64,000 bases of DNA from Trachythela sp. YZ-2020 (GCA_016169945.1 JADLSH010000198.1:806001-870000), one strand, 5' to 3'; positions 33,162-43,886 are shown, numbered from the stretch's first letter. The notes: generated by a model not told the origin, from the letters alone. Program-made: numbers and translations.

Positions 33162-35319
33162 ATGGCGGATTTTATAAGCCCAATTCGCGGCCATAAAGCT
33201 TCAGTTTTGGAAGGACATGAGCTTCTTTTTGTTCATTGTGTATCGTCGGAGCCTATGCTGCTGGATCCCAATGGGTTATCGTGTGTTCAGTTTGAATGTC
33301 GTGAGATTCACATCAGTTTTTTGGATAGTTTGGACATCAGAAGAATCGCTATTTGTCCAGCAACTGTTAATGGCATAAAAGTTGACGAAATGTTCGCCGA
33401 TTGCAGTAGTCCCGTACAGATTGAGATACATTCCAGTTGTATTTTTAAGGTAGGTATTTGTTTTAATCGTGAAACGTATTACAAATTACAAAATAATGTC
33501 ATGTATTAAAATAAAAGCAAATATTTAGCGAAGCAATTATGCACCTATCATTTGTTTCCACCACCCCAGGGAGGGCGGGGAACCGTGGGGGTTTTGACAC
33601 AGATTCTCTTCCCGCGGGGCAAGAATTTGACAGATAATTCTATTCCGACCGTCGGGGAATTGACCGGAAATGAAAGCTATATTCATTGTAATACACTTTT
33701 ACTTCCGGTCAAATCTGTTCGACGGGTTCACAGCCATGGAGAAGCTTTCTGTGGATGAAATGTTCGCTATTTTTAGGAAAACAATCTGCAAGACATTGCA
33801 GTATTATTCAAAGGTGAGTGCATTTACAATAGTCGATGTATTCTTGGCTTAAAAATATATTTTAGTACGAGATTTGTCTGTATACTGAATATTAAATATT
33901 AAAATATGCATATAGAATAATACTATAAAGCTTGTTTCCATTTCACCTGTATACAGATGCTAAACTAGAGCTTTCTGTTGTCTCATTGTTTGCACTTGGA
34001 ATGTGTGTTTGACTATATTGCCTGTGTTCAATTCAATTGTGTTCAATATTAACAATATTAGCTGGTAAAAGCAACTGCTTAATGCTCTGTTCAAGTTTTT
34101 TTTGCGTTGTCGTTTCACAAATATATAATTTGTATTTCCCACTGACATCATGCAAAAATATTAAACTTCTAAATATAATAACTTGTGTCATTCTCGATCT
34201 TTTTGCAAAGCGCAAATGGCTATTGGCTAGCTAGAATGCTTCTGGACATGAAGTATATGACATCATATTTCCATGAAAGACCTTAAGTCACGCTGAAGGA
34301 GAAACAGCACTGAGCACCCCCACCTAGTGGGGGTATTTGACAGCTAATTCCAACTTGTGGGTGGGGAATTTGACAGGAAAAATTTGAAAATGTCAAATGC
34401 CCCTGGGTTTGCCCGCCCTCCCAGGGGTGGTGGAAACAAATGATAGGTGCATTATAGGTTACTTTCACTTTGACTTTCATGCTTCGCCTTCATCAAAGCC
34501 CGTTTTTGCTTTTTAATTTCAGATTTCTGGGCTTGTATATGATTCATACTCTGATAACCAACGTCTTGAACCAACGTTGGCATAAATATAATATTAGTGC
34601 TGTCTATTTTCAAATTTATATGCATTTTTATGGCTGGGAATCCAGTTACTATAAAGTTTATAGAGAAGCTTTATTTTGTTGCTATTTACTACAATTTAGT
34701 CTTTACTACACTACCAATATTGTTCTCATATCTTGTAGTTCTCGGACCTCAATGATCCTCGGCGAGATGAAAAAGGACAAAATCTTGTCTGTTATAATGT
34801 TATTTTATGGAATTTTGATATTCTGCCAACACCACCTTCTCAAGCAGTTCAACCTCGAGATCCGGATACTGTTAATGAAGAGTTAGACAACGTGTTGTCA
34901 CCAGTAAACTTACAAGGGGAAAGTGGATGTAACTGTACCCTACAACCAATAAATCCTGTGTGCTTGGTGGGTATTCCAGTTCATCGGATGTTGAATGATG
35001 AGGATGTGATGAGAGAAAGAGAGATGGAGGAAATCAGAGAAGTAACTCAAACTTTGGATGTGGAAGATTCTGTAACAGAGGAGACTGATGATTCCAGGGA
35101 AGACGACGATGGTCTTGATGAAGAGGATGGTGATCTTGGTGGTGATGGTGATCTTGATGGTGTTGGTGATCTTGATGGTGCTGGTGATCTTGATGGTGCT
35201 AGTGATCTTGATGGTGCTAGTGATCTTGGTAGTGCTGGTGATCTTGGTGGTGTGGTACAGGTGATGGTAATGATGGTGATCTTGATGGTGGTGATGATGA
35301 TAACAGGGAGATTTTATAA
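33162..35319 (+). CDS. spliced unknown protein with acidic repeat, gene 1 of the 5.2-kb element
   Basis: Exon 1 (33162-33449) starts MADFISPIRGHKASVLEGHE in a Kozak-like context and ends SSCIFK|GTAGGT, phase 0. The next clear exon starts at 34739 after TTCTCATATCTTGTAG, also phase 0: FSDLNDPRRDEKGQNLVCYN, then a Pro-rich link, a Glu/Arg-rich helix (MREREMEEIREV) and an Asp-rich tail made of an 18-bp repeat coding (GDLDGA)n at about 35130-35250. At 35251-35256 one lost base seems to shift the frame; with it the acidic tail ends DDDNREIL-stop at 35317-35319, without it the frame runs to 35398. Coding-like sequence in a third frame (ATGCTGAAACATTTG onward, about 35328-35460) may be a displaced helical C-terminus. 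Family unknown; no catalytic motif seen. Intron 1 hosts a nested MITE. Confidence 0.55.
33540..34451. mobile_element. 912-bp nested MITE, TTA duplication (PIF/Harbinger type)
   Basis: TIRs TGCACCTATCATTTGTTTCC + ACCACCCC (33540) and the complement ending GATAGGTGCA (34451), flanked by TTA at 33537-33539 and 34452-34454. A three-base TWA duplication is the hallmark of PIF/Harbinger elements. Both subtermini carry GGGGAATTTGACAG-type repeats. It lies in the first intron of gene 1 of the 5.2-kb element and was inserted after that element formed. Confidence 0.85.
33736..33813 (+). CDS. MITE-borne candidate first exon (26 codons)
   Basis: ATG at 33736 in CAGCCATGG, frame MEKLSVDEMFAIFRKTICKT followed by LQYYSK and a consensus donor AAG|GTGAGT at 33814. 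The exon lies inside the nested TTA-flanked MITE. Its phase (0) is the same as the host donor at 33450, so it could splice in frame to the host exon at 34739 and replace exon 1. Whether it is used is unknown. I do not recognise the peptide. Confidence 0.4.
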
Positions 35320-35439
35320 TTTATATGCTGAAACATTTGTTGTTGTTGGGACTTGGCATGAACAAAGATACCAAGGTGCTCTTGCAAGCTGCATGTAGAG
35401 GAGATTGGCAAAGCTTGATTTCCAATTTAATGTGGAATC

Positions 35440-36246
35440 TGAACCAGACAATGTTAAAGACAAAAATGCTTTGAAATTTTTTTTTCAACAACAAGTGGTG
35501 CATTTGGTGTGTGTGCGGTGAACAAAATACCTAAAAACTTAAACGCGCTGCCTGCATAGGAAACAGAGTACGAAATGAAAGTCTTGAAAGTTTAAAGAGA
35601 AGTGCCAATGTTAAAGACAAAAATGTGAAAATTTTTTTCTTTTTCACACAAATGGTGTGGTTGGTTATTGTGCGGTGTGGGGTGAACAAACTTAAGGAGC
35701 TTAGCTATAAGAAACGAAGTACGACTGCCTTTGAAAGTTCTTCTTGAAGAGAAGATATCCAGGGAAAATACATTACTCTACTGTGCAGCATACTCTACTG
35801 TGCTGATTGTGAAAAGTTGACCATGGGACAGAGATGAACCAAGAAACAATTATAACAGTGATATAGATTACTAGAATATTGTAAATTATTGCGTTTTTAT
35901 CTTTTTGTTTTCTTAATCAACCTAATTCTTCCCATGTGTTTTGGTTGAATGAAAATGGTGCAACATTTCTTAAACATTTTATGCATTTCTTATTTCAGGT
36001 CTACTGTAATTATGATATGATTTGTAACTTGAATTCTATGAAAGGAATAAATTGTTTTCATAAACAATTCACTGTGTGTATTTATTATATTGTCTACCTA
36101 ATTAGTAACAACCTGGTTGAGAAGTGACAACCTCCATAAGTCATAACTGATTTGAAAACAGTGGATTTGTTCCTGTCCAATTTTGCTCATAGATGGATTT
36201 TAAAATTCAGGAAGGTGTAAAGAATTAAACTTTATTTCATATTACA
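35440..36246. other. intergenic region between the two convergent genes
   Basis: Contains a tandem duplication of about 158 bp (GTTAAAGACAAAAATG at about 35453 and 35610, each followed by a T-rich tract and TGTGCGGTG...GAACAAA). The rest is AT-rich and holds the 3' ends of both genes. No other gene seen. Confidence 0.5.
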
Positions 36247-37616
36247 TCATGTTACATCATGGTTAGATGTTACATTATTTGCCAAAGCCAAATGCAGGAA
36301 CAGTTTGTTCAACAAATTTTCTAAATCACCATTTTGTAGACAACTAGCAAGTTTAAACACATTCTCCACTGTAAGTAATGGTTGGGCATCACTTGTTGTT
36401 GGTGGTGGTGCAGAGGGTGGTGTTGGTAGGGGTGCCAAGGGTGGTGCCGAGGGTGGCGGTGGTGCTGAGGGTGGTGGTGGTGCCGAGGGTGGTGGTGGTA
36501 CCGATGGTGGTGCCGAGGGTGGTGGGAGTGCTGAGGGTGGTGCCAAGGGTGGTAGTGATGGGGTGCTGAGGGTGGTGGTGGCCTCTTATCAATCACTAGT
36601 TCTGCTAAACTGTCAGATAATGTCAAACCATAACGGATTTCAGCATCTTCCAATGTTGCAAACTTTTTTCCTGTACACAACAGTTACTCGTGATTGCAGA
36701 CGGCAATCTATATAAAAGGCATGAAAACAAGAATGAAGTAACATCATATCTATGATTGAATAATATTCAACCTTGATCTTACTCTTTTTATACTAAGGGC
36801 TTTCAAAATAAGCCGGCAGCCGCTGGGTTACTTTGAGCTTTACCGCTGGGTTACTATGAGCTTTACCGCTGGCATTTTTACCTGTCGGTCAAATTTTAGA
36901 ACAATTTCAATAACAGACAACTTAAAATCCACATTACCGTCTGCTAATTTATTATCACAACAGTCTATATTGAACTAATTCTGAAATCCCTGTATATATA
37001 TATTAATGAATTAGACATCTAACAGTAGCATTAACTTACTTGATAAGAGAATGTTAGAAGAAGTACCACATTTAATATGTTTGGCACCATCGTCCCAGAA
37101 ACTGTTCTTTTTACCAAATGCTGGCCACTCTCCAACAGACATTTTTCCATATTTTGGATCTGTTTTGGCAATCACTATGAACTCAACAAATGCCTTGTCT
37201 TCCTCAAAGGTCCATTGATGAAATTTTACTGGGGACTTCTTTGTAGGAGTAAGTTTCCTCTTTCTGGATATCTTTCTACTAGGAAACTACAAATAAAACC
37301 GATTCTACATTCAATTATTAAATACGAAATAGCTTTCAGTTGAACAACAGTTGACACACTGTATTTATATTTATCTGTATATATACAGCAAGTGCTATAA
37401 ATGAAACCTTTGTATAATTTTTACCTTTGGTGACATTCCAGGACTCTGAAACAAAGCTCGACTGGATGATGAATTCTCCGTACGTGCAACTCTTCGTGAC
37501 TTGTACACAGGTTTTCCCGGCGTATCTCCTTTAGAAATATATGCCCTCTTGGCAATATAATTTTCCTCATCAACAATGTCAATAATATTATAAACATCGC
37601 AGTCGTCAGATTCCAT
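36247..37616 (-). CDS. Myb/SANT-like DNA-binding protein, three exons, gene 2 of the 5.2-kb element
   Basis: Exon 1 (37616-37425): MESDDCDVYNIIDIVDEENY, basic SRRVAR patch, SSSSR, ending SPGMSPK with donor AAG|GTAAAA, phase 0. Exon 2 (37286-37040) after TTATTTGTAG: basic FPSRKISRKRKLTPTKKSP, then WTFEEDKAFVEFI and VGEWPAFGKKNSFWDDGAKH, a Trp-spaced tri-helical Myb/SANT pattern, ending TCAA|GTAAGT in phase 1. Exon 3 (36670-36247) after GTTGTGTACAG: KKFATLEDAEIRYGLTLSDS, a Pro-rich tandem tract (PPPPSAPPPP) and a helical C-terminus with LASCLQNGDLENLLNKLFL before the stop. One lost base at the GGGG run 36560-36563 breaks the frame inside the Pro tract. All phases agree. Likely a DNA-binding protein that binds the element's own ends or host DNA; this role is inferred. 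Its upstream region is the one conserved in the copy at 7941-8760. Confidence 0.65.
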
Positions 37617-38270
37617 TTTTTCCCGAATTCTATAATAAAATAGAAAAATACAGTCAGTACAGTTAAATATATATTGCAGGTATTAAACAGGAGAATCAAA
37701 ATATATAGCAACATATAAGCGTATGTTTCTAAATACAATATAAAATAGTGCATCATACACAAGATTCCCTCGCGCCATAATGATCACAACGCGGTCTATT
37801 CCCGCCATCTGCGTTAGAATACAGCAAAATACCCCATTTTCAAACCGCGATTACTCCTCGATTTAGTGGAGCTATTTAAGGTTTTAAAGTACCAATATAA
37901 AGAACAAAACTTGCTGAATATGATGACGTGATTTTTTCCCCGTTTCTGTTTAAAAAAGCTAATTAGCTCCAGCATTGTTTCAAGGTCACTTTTGTGGCGT
38001 GCCCTCTGACCCGGAACAAGCATAAATACAATGCGTAATTAACATAACTAAAAAGAAATATCTATACCAAACAAGTCAAAAATAACTAAATTAGATACCT
38101 AAACAAAACAATTATTAAAACATACCTTCCAAAAAATCAGATCTTTAGGGATAAAAATCGCAATATATTTCAATAATTTTTCACCTAACTTTGTTGAAAA
38201 TCGCAAATGTGAATATTAATGAGATGCAATGCATTGTGGTATACTCACCATTCCTCCTCTGGATATAACG

Positions 38271-39393
38271 CATCCATTGTTGAAAAGTGAAGCCGGAAAT
38301 GAATTGCCGCCACCCGACTCAGAGGTCCCAGTTTACTATAGATTTGTATTACAGAATCATAGTTTTTGCGTTTTTTTTCCTTTTACACGTTTCTGATCGG
38401 ACCAATTTTGGCTTCCTAACGTTGGGAAACGGGATTTGAAAGGAGTGAACATCCACTGCTTAGCTTTGATAAACAAGGTTGTTCTGAAACAGATAACAGG
38501 ACATTCTCTAGAAGTAACTGCTACACAAATAAAGTAGTCTGGATATTTGATGAAATTAACCAACTACACTGTGAACAAAAGCGAAATTGAGGTAAGTCTT
38601 CAAAGTACAGCTTCAAATTTTCATGGTGGTTCATTGATTTCGAGATATTCGTATGCATATAGCTTTGGTAATGTGGTGCATGGTAAACAAACAGGTTTAT
38701 AAGTTCAGTCCTAAGTAAACTAAGTTAACCATGCACTGATGAATTGTATTGTTAATCATTAAAGATGGAAGTCAAGAGTTTAGTTAGATTTCCTTCTTAG
38801 TTTGTTGCCACAGAGGTCTTGTGTGGCTTCAGGCTTCTTTGCCCAGACAATATAGACTGACCTTGCAACAACACTTGTCAATCTTGTATAACGAAGTTGT
38901 GAATGTGATCAACTGACATCATGGATATGATCTTCAGCCAGAAACTTGAGAGGTCTCAACAGGAGGTTCCCCATCACTGTTGCTTATTCACAATCAAAGC
39001 TTTCTGCTGGCCTAACATTTTTGAATGCAAAACATTAATTGAATAAACTCAGCTTCAGCTCTGGTCCAAAGATTTCCAAACTTTCCAAGAAGCAACGACA
39101 TGTCCTATATTATACTGGCTGATAGATTTTGAGGATCAGTTGTTGAGGTTCTGTGCACTCAATCCCAATGTGTGTGACAAGAACCGTAATGGCTGGAAAC
39201 TGAACCCAGTGTCTGAGCCTAGTAACTTTCCTGTATTTGTTAATCCAAAATTTAAGAAATTGTTCATATGTCAAAATTGTTTGGCAAGACATAAATTTGT
39301 CAGGTGACATTTAGAGTGACTTAATATATTATGATCCTGAAGTGATGTCACAAGATTCAAGGTCAAGGCCGGTCAGACCCGGCCAGAATTGTC
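38271..39393. other. no gene recognised
   Basis: Unique-looking sequence between the two TIR elements inside the composite. Short ORFs only. Confidence 0.45.
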
Positions 39394-39584
39394 ACGGGGG
39401 GAATAGGCTCACCGGGAGAAAACCTATACAGTCAACGTGGAAATCGATAGTTTTCGCATTTACGTCGTCCAATTGCTTTAAATTCCGTCCGATCATGTTT
39501 TATTGGGAAGAGCTAGTTATTGCGAAGGTTTCGGATGCAAATTGTACAGGTTGTGCTGAAGTATCGCTCGGTAAAGGTTGTCAG

Positions 39585-39855
39585 GGTTCGTACGGCCCCT
39601 GGAAATCCTGGAAAGTCCTGAATTTTTCTTATTATCCTGGAATACCCTGGAAAAGTCCTGAAATTTCAAACTAACCCATGGAAAACCCTGGAAAACTGAA
39701 CTTGTGTTAAATATGTTTATCTAAATAACGTAAAAATGCAATAAATTGGCGACGTCTTGGAAAAAGTATTTTTGTCTTGTTTCAAATACCCCTGAAAAAC
39801 CCTGGGAAAGGACAGAAAAACGTCCTGGAAAGTCCTGGATTTTTAAAATTATGAA
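39585..39855. repeat. CCTGGAAAGTCCTG-rich insertion
   Basis: TCCTGGAAAGTCCTGAATTTT, CCTGGAATACCCTGGAAAAGTCC, ACCCTGGAAAACCCTGGAAAA and CGTCCTGGAAAGTCCTGGAT occur through 270 bp. It splits the left arm of the 39394-41889 element; the right arm lacks it, so the insertion is younger. Confidence 0.6.
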
Positions 39856-41522
39856 GGGGTACGAATCCTGGTCGGTTCGAGTCAATTTGGCCTCGTGGAT
39901 GGTTTCTTTAACTTAGAACTCTCTCGGAATAAGCCTTTCCGAAAGGATGAGGAAATGTTTTAGTTATTTTGGCATACAAATCTAGTATTCGCTTGATTTA
40001 TGTGGTGATATAAAGACGGGACATAACAGGGCAATGAGGCAATCGAGATACTGTATCTTTCTTGGCTTTCTGGCGATAGTAAATACTGCTTCAAATTTGA
40101 AAGGAATAAAAATCTTTCATAAATGTGTTTGATACTTTTACAAGACGTAAAGACGTAACTTTAAGACTTTTTACAAGACGTAAAGGATTTAATAAACAGT
40201 ACTTTTAGAAGCTGTTGGCATGAGTTCAGCAAACTGTATCCTTTTAATATTTTGTCATGTGTGTTGGAAGACTTAAGTAAAATAGAATATTATTCTGGTA
40301 ATCCAAGATTATATTAACTGGGCCAAAACGATAAATCGACTGCATGGGAACAGATTTAAGTGATATTCGGTGTGTCAGTGGCAGTGTGGTTAGCAGGTGC
40401 AGATCCAGGCTCATCTGATAGAGGGGGTGCAGATTTTTTCCGGGGGTGTACACCCTTCCATTACCAGCGCAAATTATGTCAAAGATGACATAGTTCGTGA
40501 AAATTTCAGTATGAACTTGTTGATGCTGACTTTTTGTTGGGGATGCTGACGTTTTCTAGGGTGGTGCGCAAGCCCCTGCTCCCCCCAGTAGATCCGACTA
40601 TGGTGGTTAGTGCATGTGCTTTTCATCTGTACAAGAGATTCAGTTCCTACAGTTGTATGATTATCATTTTTGCCTCCGTCACCTCAGAGAGTGCCTATAA
40701 TTTGAGTCAACCAAACAATGGATGTTTTCTCAACATACTCTGATCTTCAATTCCCATGTAGTAACATTCAGGGATGGATTTACTGGGGGAGGGGGTACAA
40801 ACCTCTCCTATTCTTGGCCAAGGATGTGTACGATGGGTGCCAATATATTAGGCCATTGATTGGGCTTTTTGACCATCGAGGCAAACTAATTTTTCAGACA
40901 TTTTCTGACAGGGTGACCTCTTCACGGGGGTCCCCCGTGATTATTCACCCTGCCTCAGTCCCCGGACACACACTGCTTCATGACCAGAGCCCGCTTAGCA
41001 CACCCCTATCAGATCAAGCTGGATCCATCCCTTGTAACATTGGTAAATCTAAAGGCAGAAAGCTTTAAGAAAGACAGAACTGATAGAGGTATCCAGTGTT
41101 AGCCATTTTTGAGGAATGTTTAAGTACATTAGAGATGGCAAAAGTAGTATTTGCCAGTTAAACCTATAGAAATTGTCAACATATGTCTTGGCACAAAATT
41201 GGAAGGAATCTTGACACAAAATTGGTGTGTCAAGAATGGGAAAATAGAGTATGGCAATGGCCTTGCCAATGACAATTCTGCCATTCCCCTGGCACAAGCG
41301 CATGAAGACCCAATGCCCCCTACTTCATGCTTTTACTCTGTATGTCGACCATATTATTAATCATGATCATCAATCGATTAATCTTGTCCTTAGGGCTCAC
41401 ACGAGTGGGGAGATTGAACAACAAATAGTATAGCGAAATCCTTTTGATAAATATGGTTCTTTATACTAAAGTTTCACGCTAGTTATATTGGACTTTTTCC
41501 CACGTGTTCTAAATATCCTGTG

Positions 41523-41762
41523 TCACCGCATGAATCGAGCGAATAATAGAATTGTATGCCATAATATTTCTCCATCCTTTTGGAAAGGCTTATTCCGAGA
41601 GAGTTCTAAGTTAAAAAAACCATCCACAAGGCCAAAGCGGACAAACCTATTTTCGGCAACCTTTGACTCGAACGGACAAAGTGACCATTTCACACAACTT
41701 TTACCGCGCGGTATTTTCAGCAGTAATTCAGCACAAACCGTACAATCTGCATCCAAAACCAT
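41523..41762 (-). pseudogene. arm-borne Cys-containing exon, unknown family
   Basis: Reading inward from the right arm: MVLDADCTVCAELLLKIPRG, then KSCVKWSLCPFESKVAENRF and FVRFGLVDGF. The left arm has the corresponding but degraded frame (DANCTGCAEVSLG). Cys spacing CxxC...C...C suggests a small zinc fold. No donor is certain. It is preserved in one arm, so it may be the start of an element-encoded protein. Confidence 0.3.
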
Positions 41763-41974
41763 TGCAAAATAACTAGTTAGTCCATGTCCAAAACATAAGC
41801 TAACATGATCGGACGGGATTTAAAGCAAAGGGACGACAATCTTCACATAGATTGTATATGTTTTTTGCCGGTGAGCCTATTCCCCCCGTACACACATGTA
41901 CACACATTATAACCCCCACCTGGTGTCATGAACTGATCAAAATCTATCCTCTCTCTTCTTGGTATAAAACACAC

Positions 41975-42170
41975 GCCAAACTTGAATTATCAAACTGGAA
42001 ATACTTGATCTAAAAGACAATGAACTTGATACAAGAATATGCAACATAACTTGATGTATAAAACGAACGACTTGATTGTTTAAACACGGCATTTGATATC
42101 AAACACAAACGACTTGATTGTTTAAACACGACACTTGATATAGAACACGAACGACTTAATGTATAACAAT
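41975..42170 (-). repeat. right terminal array, CAAGTCGTTCGTG units (inverted)
   Basis: CGAACGACTTGATTGTTTAAACACG and variants, four to five units, the inverted equivalent of 32856-33000. Units here are closer to each other than to those at the left, so the arrays evolve partly separately. Confidence 0.75.
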
Positions 42171-42192
42171 CTATTTTTACTAGCATATACAT

Positions 42193-42672
42193 GCGTGCAG
42201 AATCCCGTCGCCATTCGAAATTTTCACCAAGCAAATATACTTCCTAAAAGCTAGAATTGAAACATGACGTATTCAGTCAATCTCTGTAACCGTGGTATTA
42301 GCACAGAACACTGTCACTGTATATTTCTGAAGATGATAGCATAGTGATATGATTAGTACATTTCACTATAAAAGGTTCAATTGCTAAACTATAAAAGTAG
42401 GTGTGTTATTATGTACTCTTTTAGCTTTGATTTAGTGTAAAACTCAACCACAGACGTTTCGCAAAACGTTTCGAAATTTTCATAAAACGCTTTTGCTGTT
42501 TTTTCAACATTCTATTTTTAAACATGGCTTTCGAAATGAAGTTTTTGAGATTATGTTGCTTCTCAGTCTATAACATATTTGAACTAATGCAGTATGCATA
42601 CATTAGAGCGATAATGTAGATATATTATAATTTGTTTAAAATTTCTACGGCAAAATCATATCGAAACCATTT
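42193..42672. other. no gene recognised
   Basis: AT-rich flank of the composite element. Confidence 0.45.
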
Positions 42673-42780
42673 AACAATTAGACAACGAGTCCGAGTTGTC
42701 TATGAGCGAATAGTCAACGAAGGCGAAGCCTGAGTCGACTATTCGCTCATAGACAACGAGGACGAGTTGTCTAATTGTTT
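42673..42780. repeat. hairpin repeat (AATTAGACAACGAG arms)
   Basis: Left arm ACAATTAGACAACGAG... and GTTGTCTATGAGCGAATAGTC; right arm the complement GACTATTCGCTCATAGACAAC ending GTTGTCTAATTGTT. Loop around GAAGGCGAAGCCTGAG. It abuts the next MITE directly. Confidence 0.8.
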
Positions 42781-43171
42781 TAGTATACACCTTGTATAGA
42801 TATATTAATTTCGAGAAAATAATCCCATACACCGTGTAATTTTTAAAATAATTTAATTCAGTTGTGTTATTTAACCACTCGTGAGCGGCAAGTAAAAGCA
42901 GATTTATTAATAAAATACGGTTTCTATTTCGTTCCTTGCCATTAAAAATCTTCATGACATATTTTGTGGCCTTTTTAGTTTTCTCAGGGGTAGAATTTTC
43001 TATCAAACTCTCCAAAAATTCCTCCGAAACGTCTGCAAAACGAGAGTTTACTGCCATATTTTTTCAGGTTTGTTTTTATTTTTCCCAAACGTTGTCCATC
43101 ACGAATGGTCAACGGTTGAGTAGCCAATCAGAATGTAGGATTTGTAATGGACAATGGTTAGGTGTATACTA
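42781..43171. mobile_element. 391-bp MITE carrying a DUF3504/Crypton-type first exon
   Basis: Ends TAGTATACACCT (42781) and AGGTGTATACTA (43171). The minus strand inside holds a start codon and about 40 coding residues (next entry). The TIR is short; it is preceded immediately by the hairpin repeat at 42673-42780, so the two may be one unit. Confidence 0.55.
42937..43057 (-). CDS. candidate first exon, KCTD1/ZMYM2/QRICH1-type (DUF3504/Crypton-like) N-terminus
   Basis: Starts MAVNSRFADVSEEFLESLIE at 43057 and continues NSTPEKTKKATKYVMKIFN. This 'SRF-x-x-V-S/T-E-E-x-x-x-x-L-I-E...TKKATKY-x-x-K-x-F' block is the usual first exon of DUF3504 proteins related to Crypton tyrosine recombinases, common in cnidarians. 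The frame then continues without similarity to 42671. The likely 3' end of the exon is at AATG|GCAAGG, which would need a GC donor; this is uncertain. No further exons are found on the minus strand to the left. Confidence 0.5.
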
Positions 43172-43886
43172 AGATTCAATAGATCATTTACGTTGTAAGT
43201 ATCATTGATTTAGAATTTGCCATTTTGCCTTAATTTAAGCCATGTATAGTTCAACGATCTTTCGCAAAATTCAAAATTACAGCTCCAAAAGTACCTTTTA
43301 AGCTTACTCAAGATTGTATTAACCGCACAGAGTGACCTATGCCTTTGAAACTATAGTGCATGCCAGTAAAGTATGGAAAATAAACACTTAGCCGTATAAA
43401 GCGCTTCGACATCTTGTCGTTTTTGTGATCTTTTGACTATTTCTTCTCCTGTTGACTTTAACACGTGAAAATCCTCTTCTAAAATTTCATTTATCCTGTT
43501 TCGGAGATTTTATTTGTCTATATTTTGCGATCTACTGAGTTTAGCTAAGAACGTTTTCGAAAAAAGTTTGCAAAATGCAGTTAAATTTAATTTCTGGCGT
43601 AGTTTGAAGAACAAATTATTTGTCTTAGCCACTGGTTTTAGCCAATCACGAGGTTGCTAGTTACACTTTTACTCGCGCACACACATAACATAGAAAACCA
43701 TCCAACGTCCATGACATAATGGTGGAGGAGTTGCATTCCGCTATGTTCTCACATATCCTATGTTCGCAATAAGAACCCTCGAACGGCGCTTCGCGCCGTT
43801 AGCGAGGGAAGTTATGATGCGTACTAGCTTTCTACTTAACCGGTCATTTAGCAAAAAGAACCAACAACGACCTGGAAGAAGAACAA
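43172..43886. other. no gene; small GC-rich hairpin
   Basis: AT-rich. At 43776-43811 CCCTCGAACGGCGC/GCGCCGTTAGCGAGGG forms a tight hairpin just upstream of the Pro/Gln-rich exon. Confidence 0.5.

Larger units (their letters stand above)
33041..38261. mobile_element. 5.2-kb TIR element with 9-bp target duplication and two convergent spliced genes
   Basis: The ends are CAGAGGAGGAATGGTGACTATACC (33041) and its inverted partner ending at 38261 (inward CAGAGGAGGAATGGTGAGTATACC). Both are flanked by the direct duplication GATATAACG at 33032-33040 and 38262-38270. This is direct evidence of a transposition of the whole unit. It carries an acidic-repeat gene on plus (33162 to about 35319) and a Myb/SANT-like gene on minus (37616-36247), pointing at each other, each starting within about 650 bp of its TIR. 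No DDE transposase is recognisable. The 9-bp duplication would fit Mutator/Rehavkus- or Merlin-like enzymes, but the cargo fits neither. A partial relative lies at 7941-8760. Confidence 0.85.
39394..41889. mobile_element. 2.5-kb TIR element, ACGGGGGGAATAGGCTCACCGG ends
   Basis: Left end ACGGGGGGAATAGGCTCACC (39394) and right end, its complement, GGTGAGCCTATTCCCCCCGT (41889). Arms continue inward for about 300 bp: ATTTACGTCGTCC, CCGTCCGATCATG, GATGCA(A/G)ATTGTAC, TTAACTTAGAACTCTCTCGGAATAAG and their complements at 41550-41880. The left arm is interrupted by about 310 bp of 'CCTGGAAAGTCCTG' repeat at 39590-39895. Each arm contains the same inward-facing coding-like piece with CTxCAE Cys residues. 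The centre is non-coding as far as I can see. No transposase. Confidence 0.75.
32806..42192. mobile_element. 9.4-kb composite element bounded by inverted repeat arrays
   Basis: Left boundary region CATGTATGCTAGTCAG followed (32856-33000) by an array of TCAAGTCGTTCGTGTTTxxA units; right region (41975-42192) is the inverted equivalent, ending ACTAGCATATACATG. Each array has three to five units of about 25-35 bp (CAAGTCGTTCGTG, CAAGTGTCGTG, CAAGTTCATTGTGTT). Inside are the 33041-38261 element, the 39394-41889 element and little else. No transposase is recognised, so it is a non-autonomous composite or a giant element whose enzyme I cannot identify. I could not find a target duplication. Confidence 0.6.

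Noticed and set aside
36321..36680. His-rich and poly-Thr frames over the Pro-rich exon
   Set aside because: They are alternative frames of the GGTGGT-type repeat; the Pro-rich frame is flanked on both sides by coding sequence with consistent splice phases.
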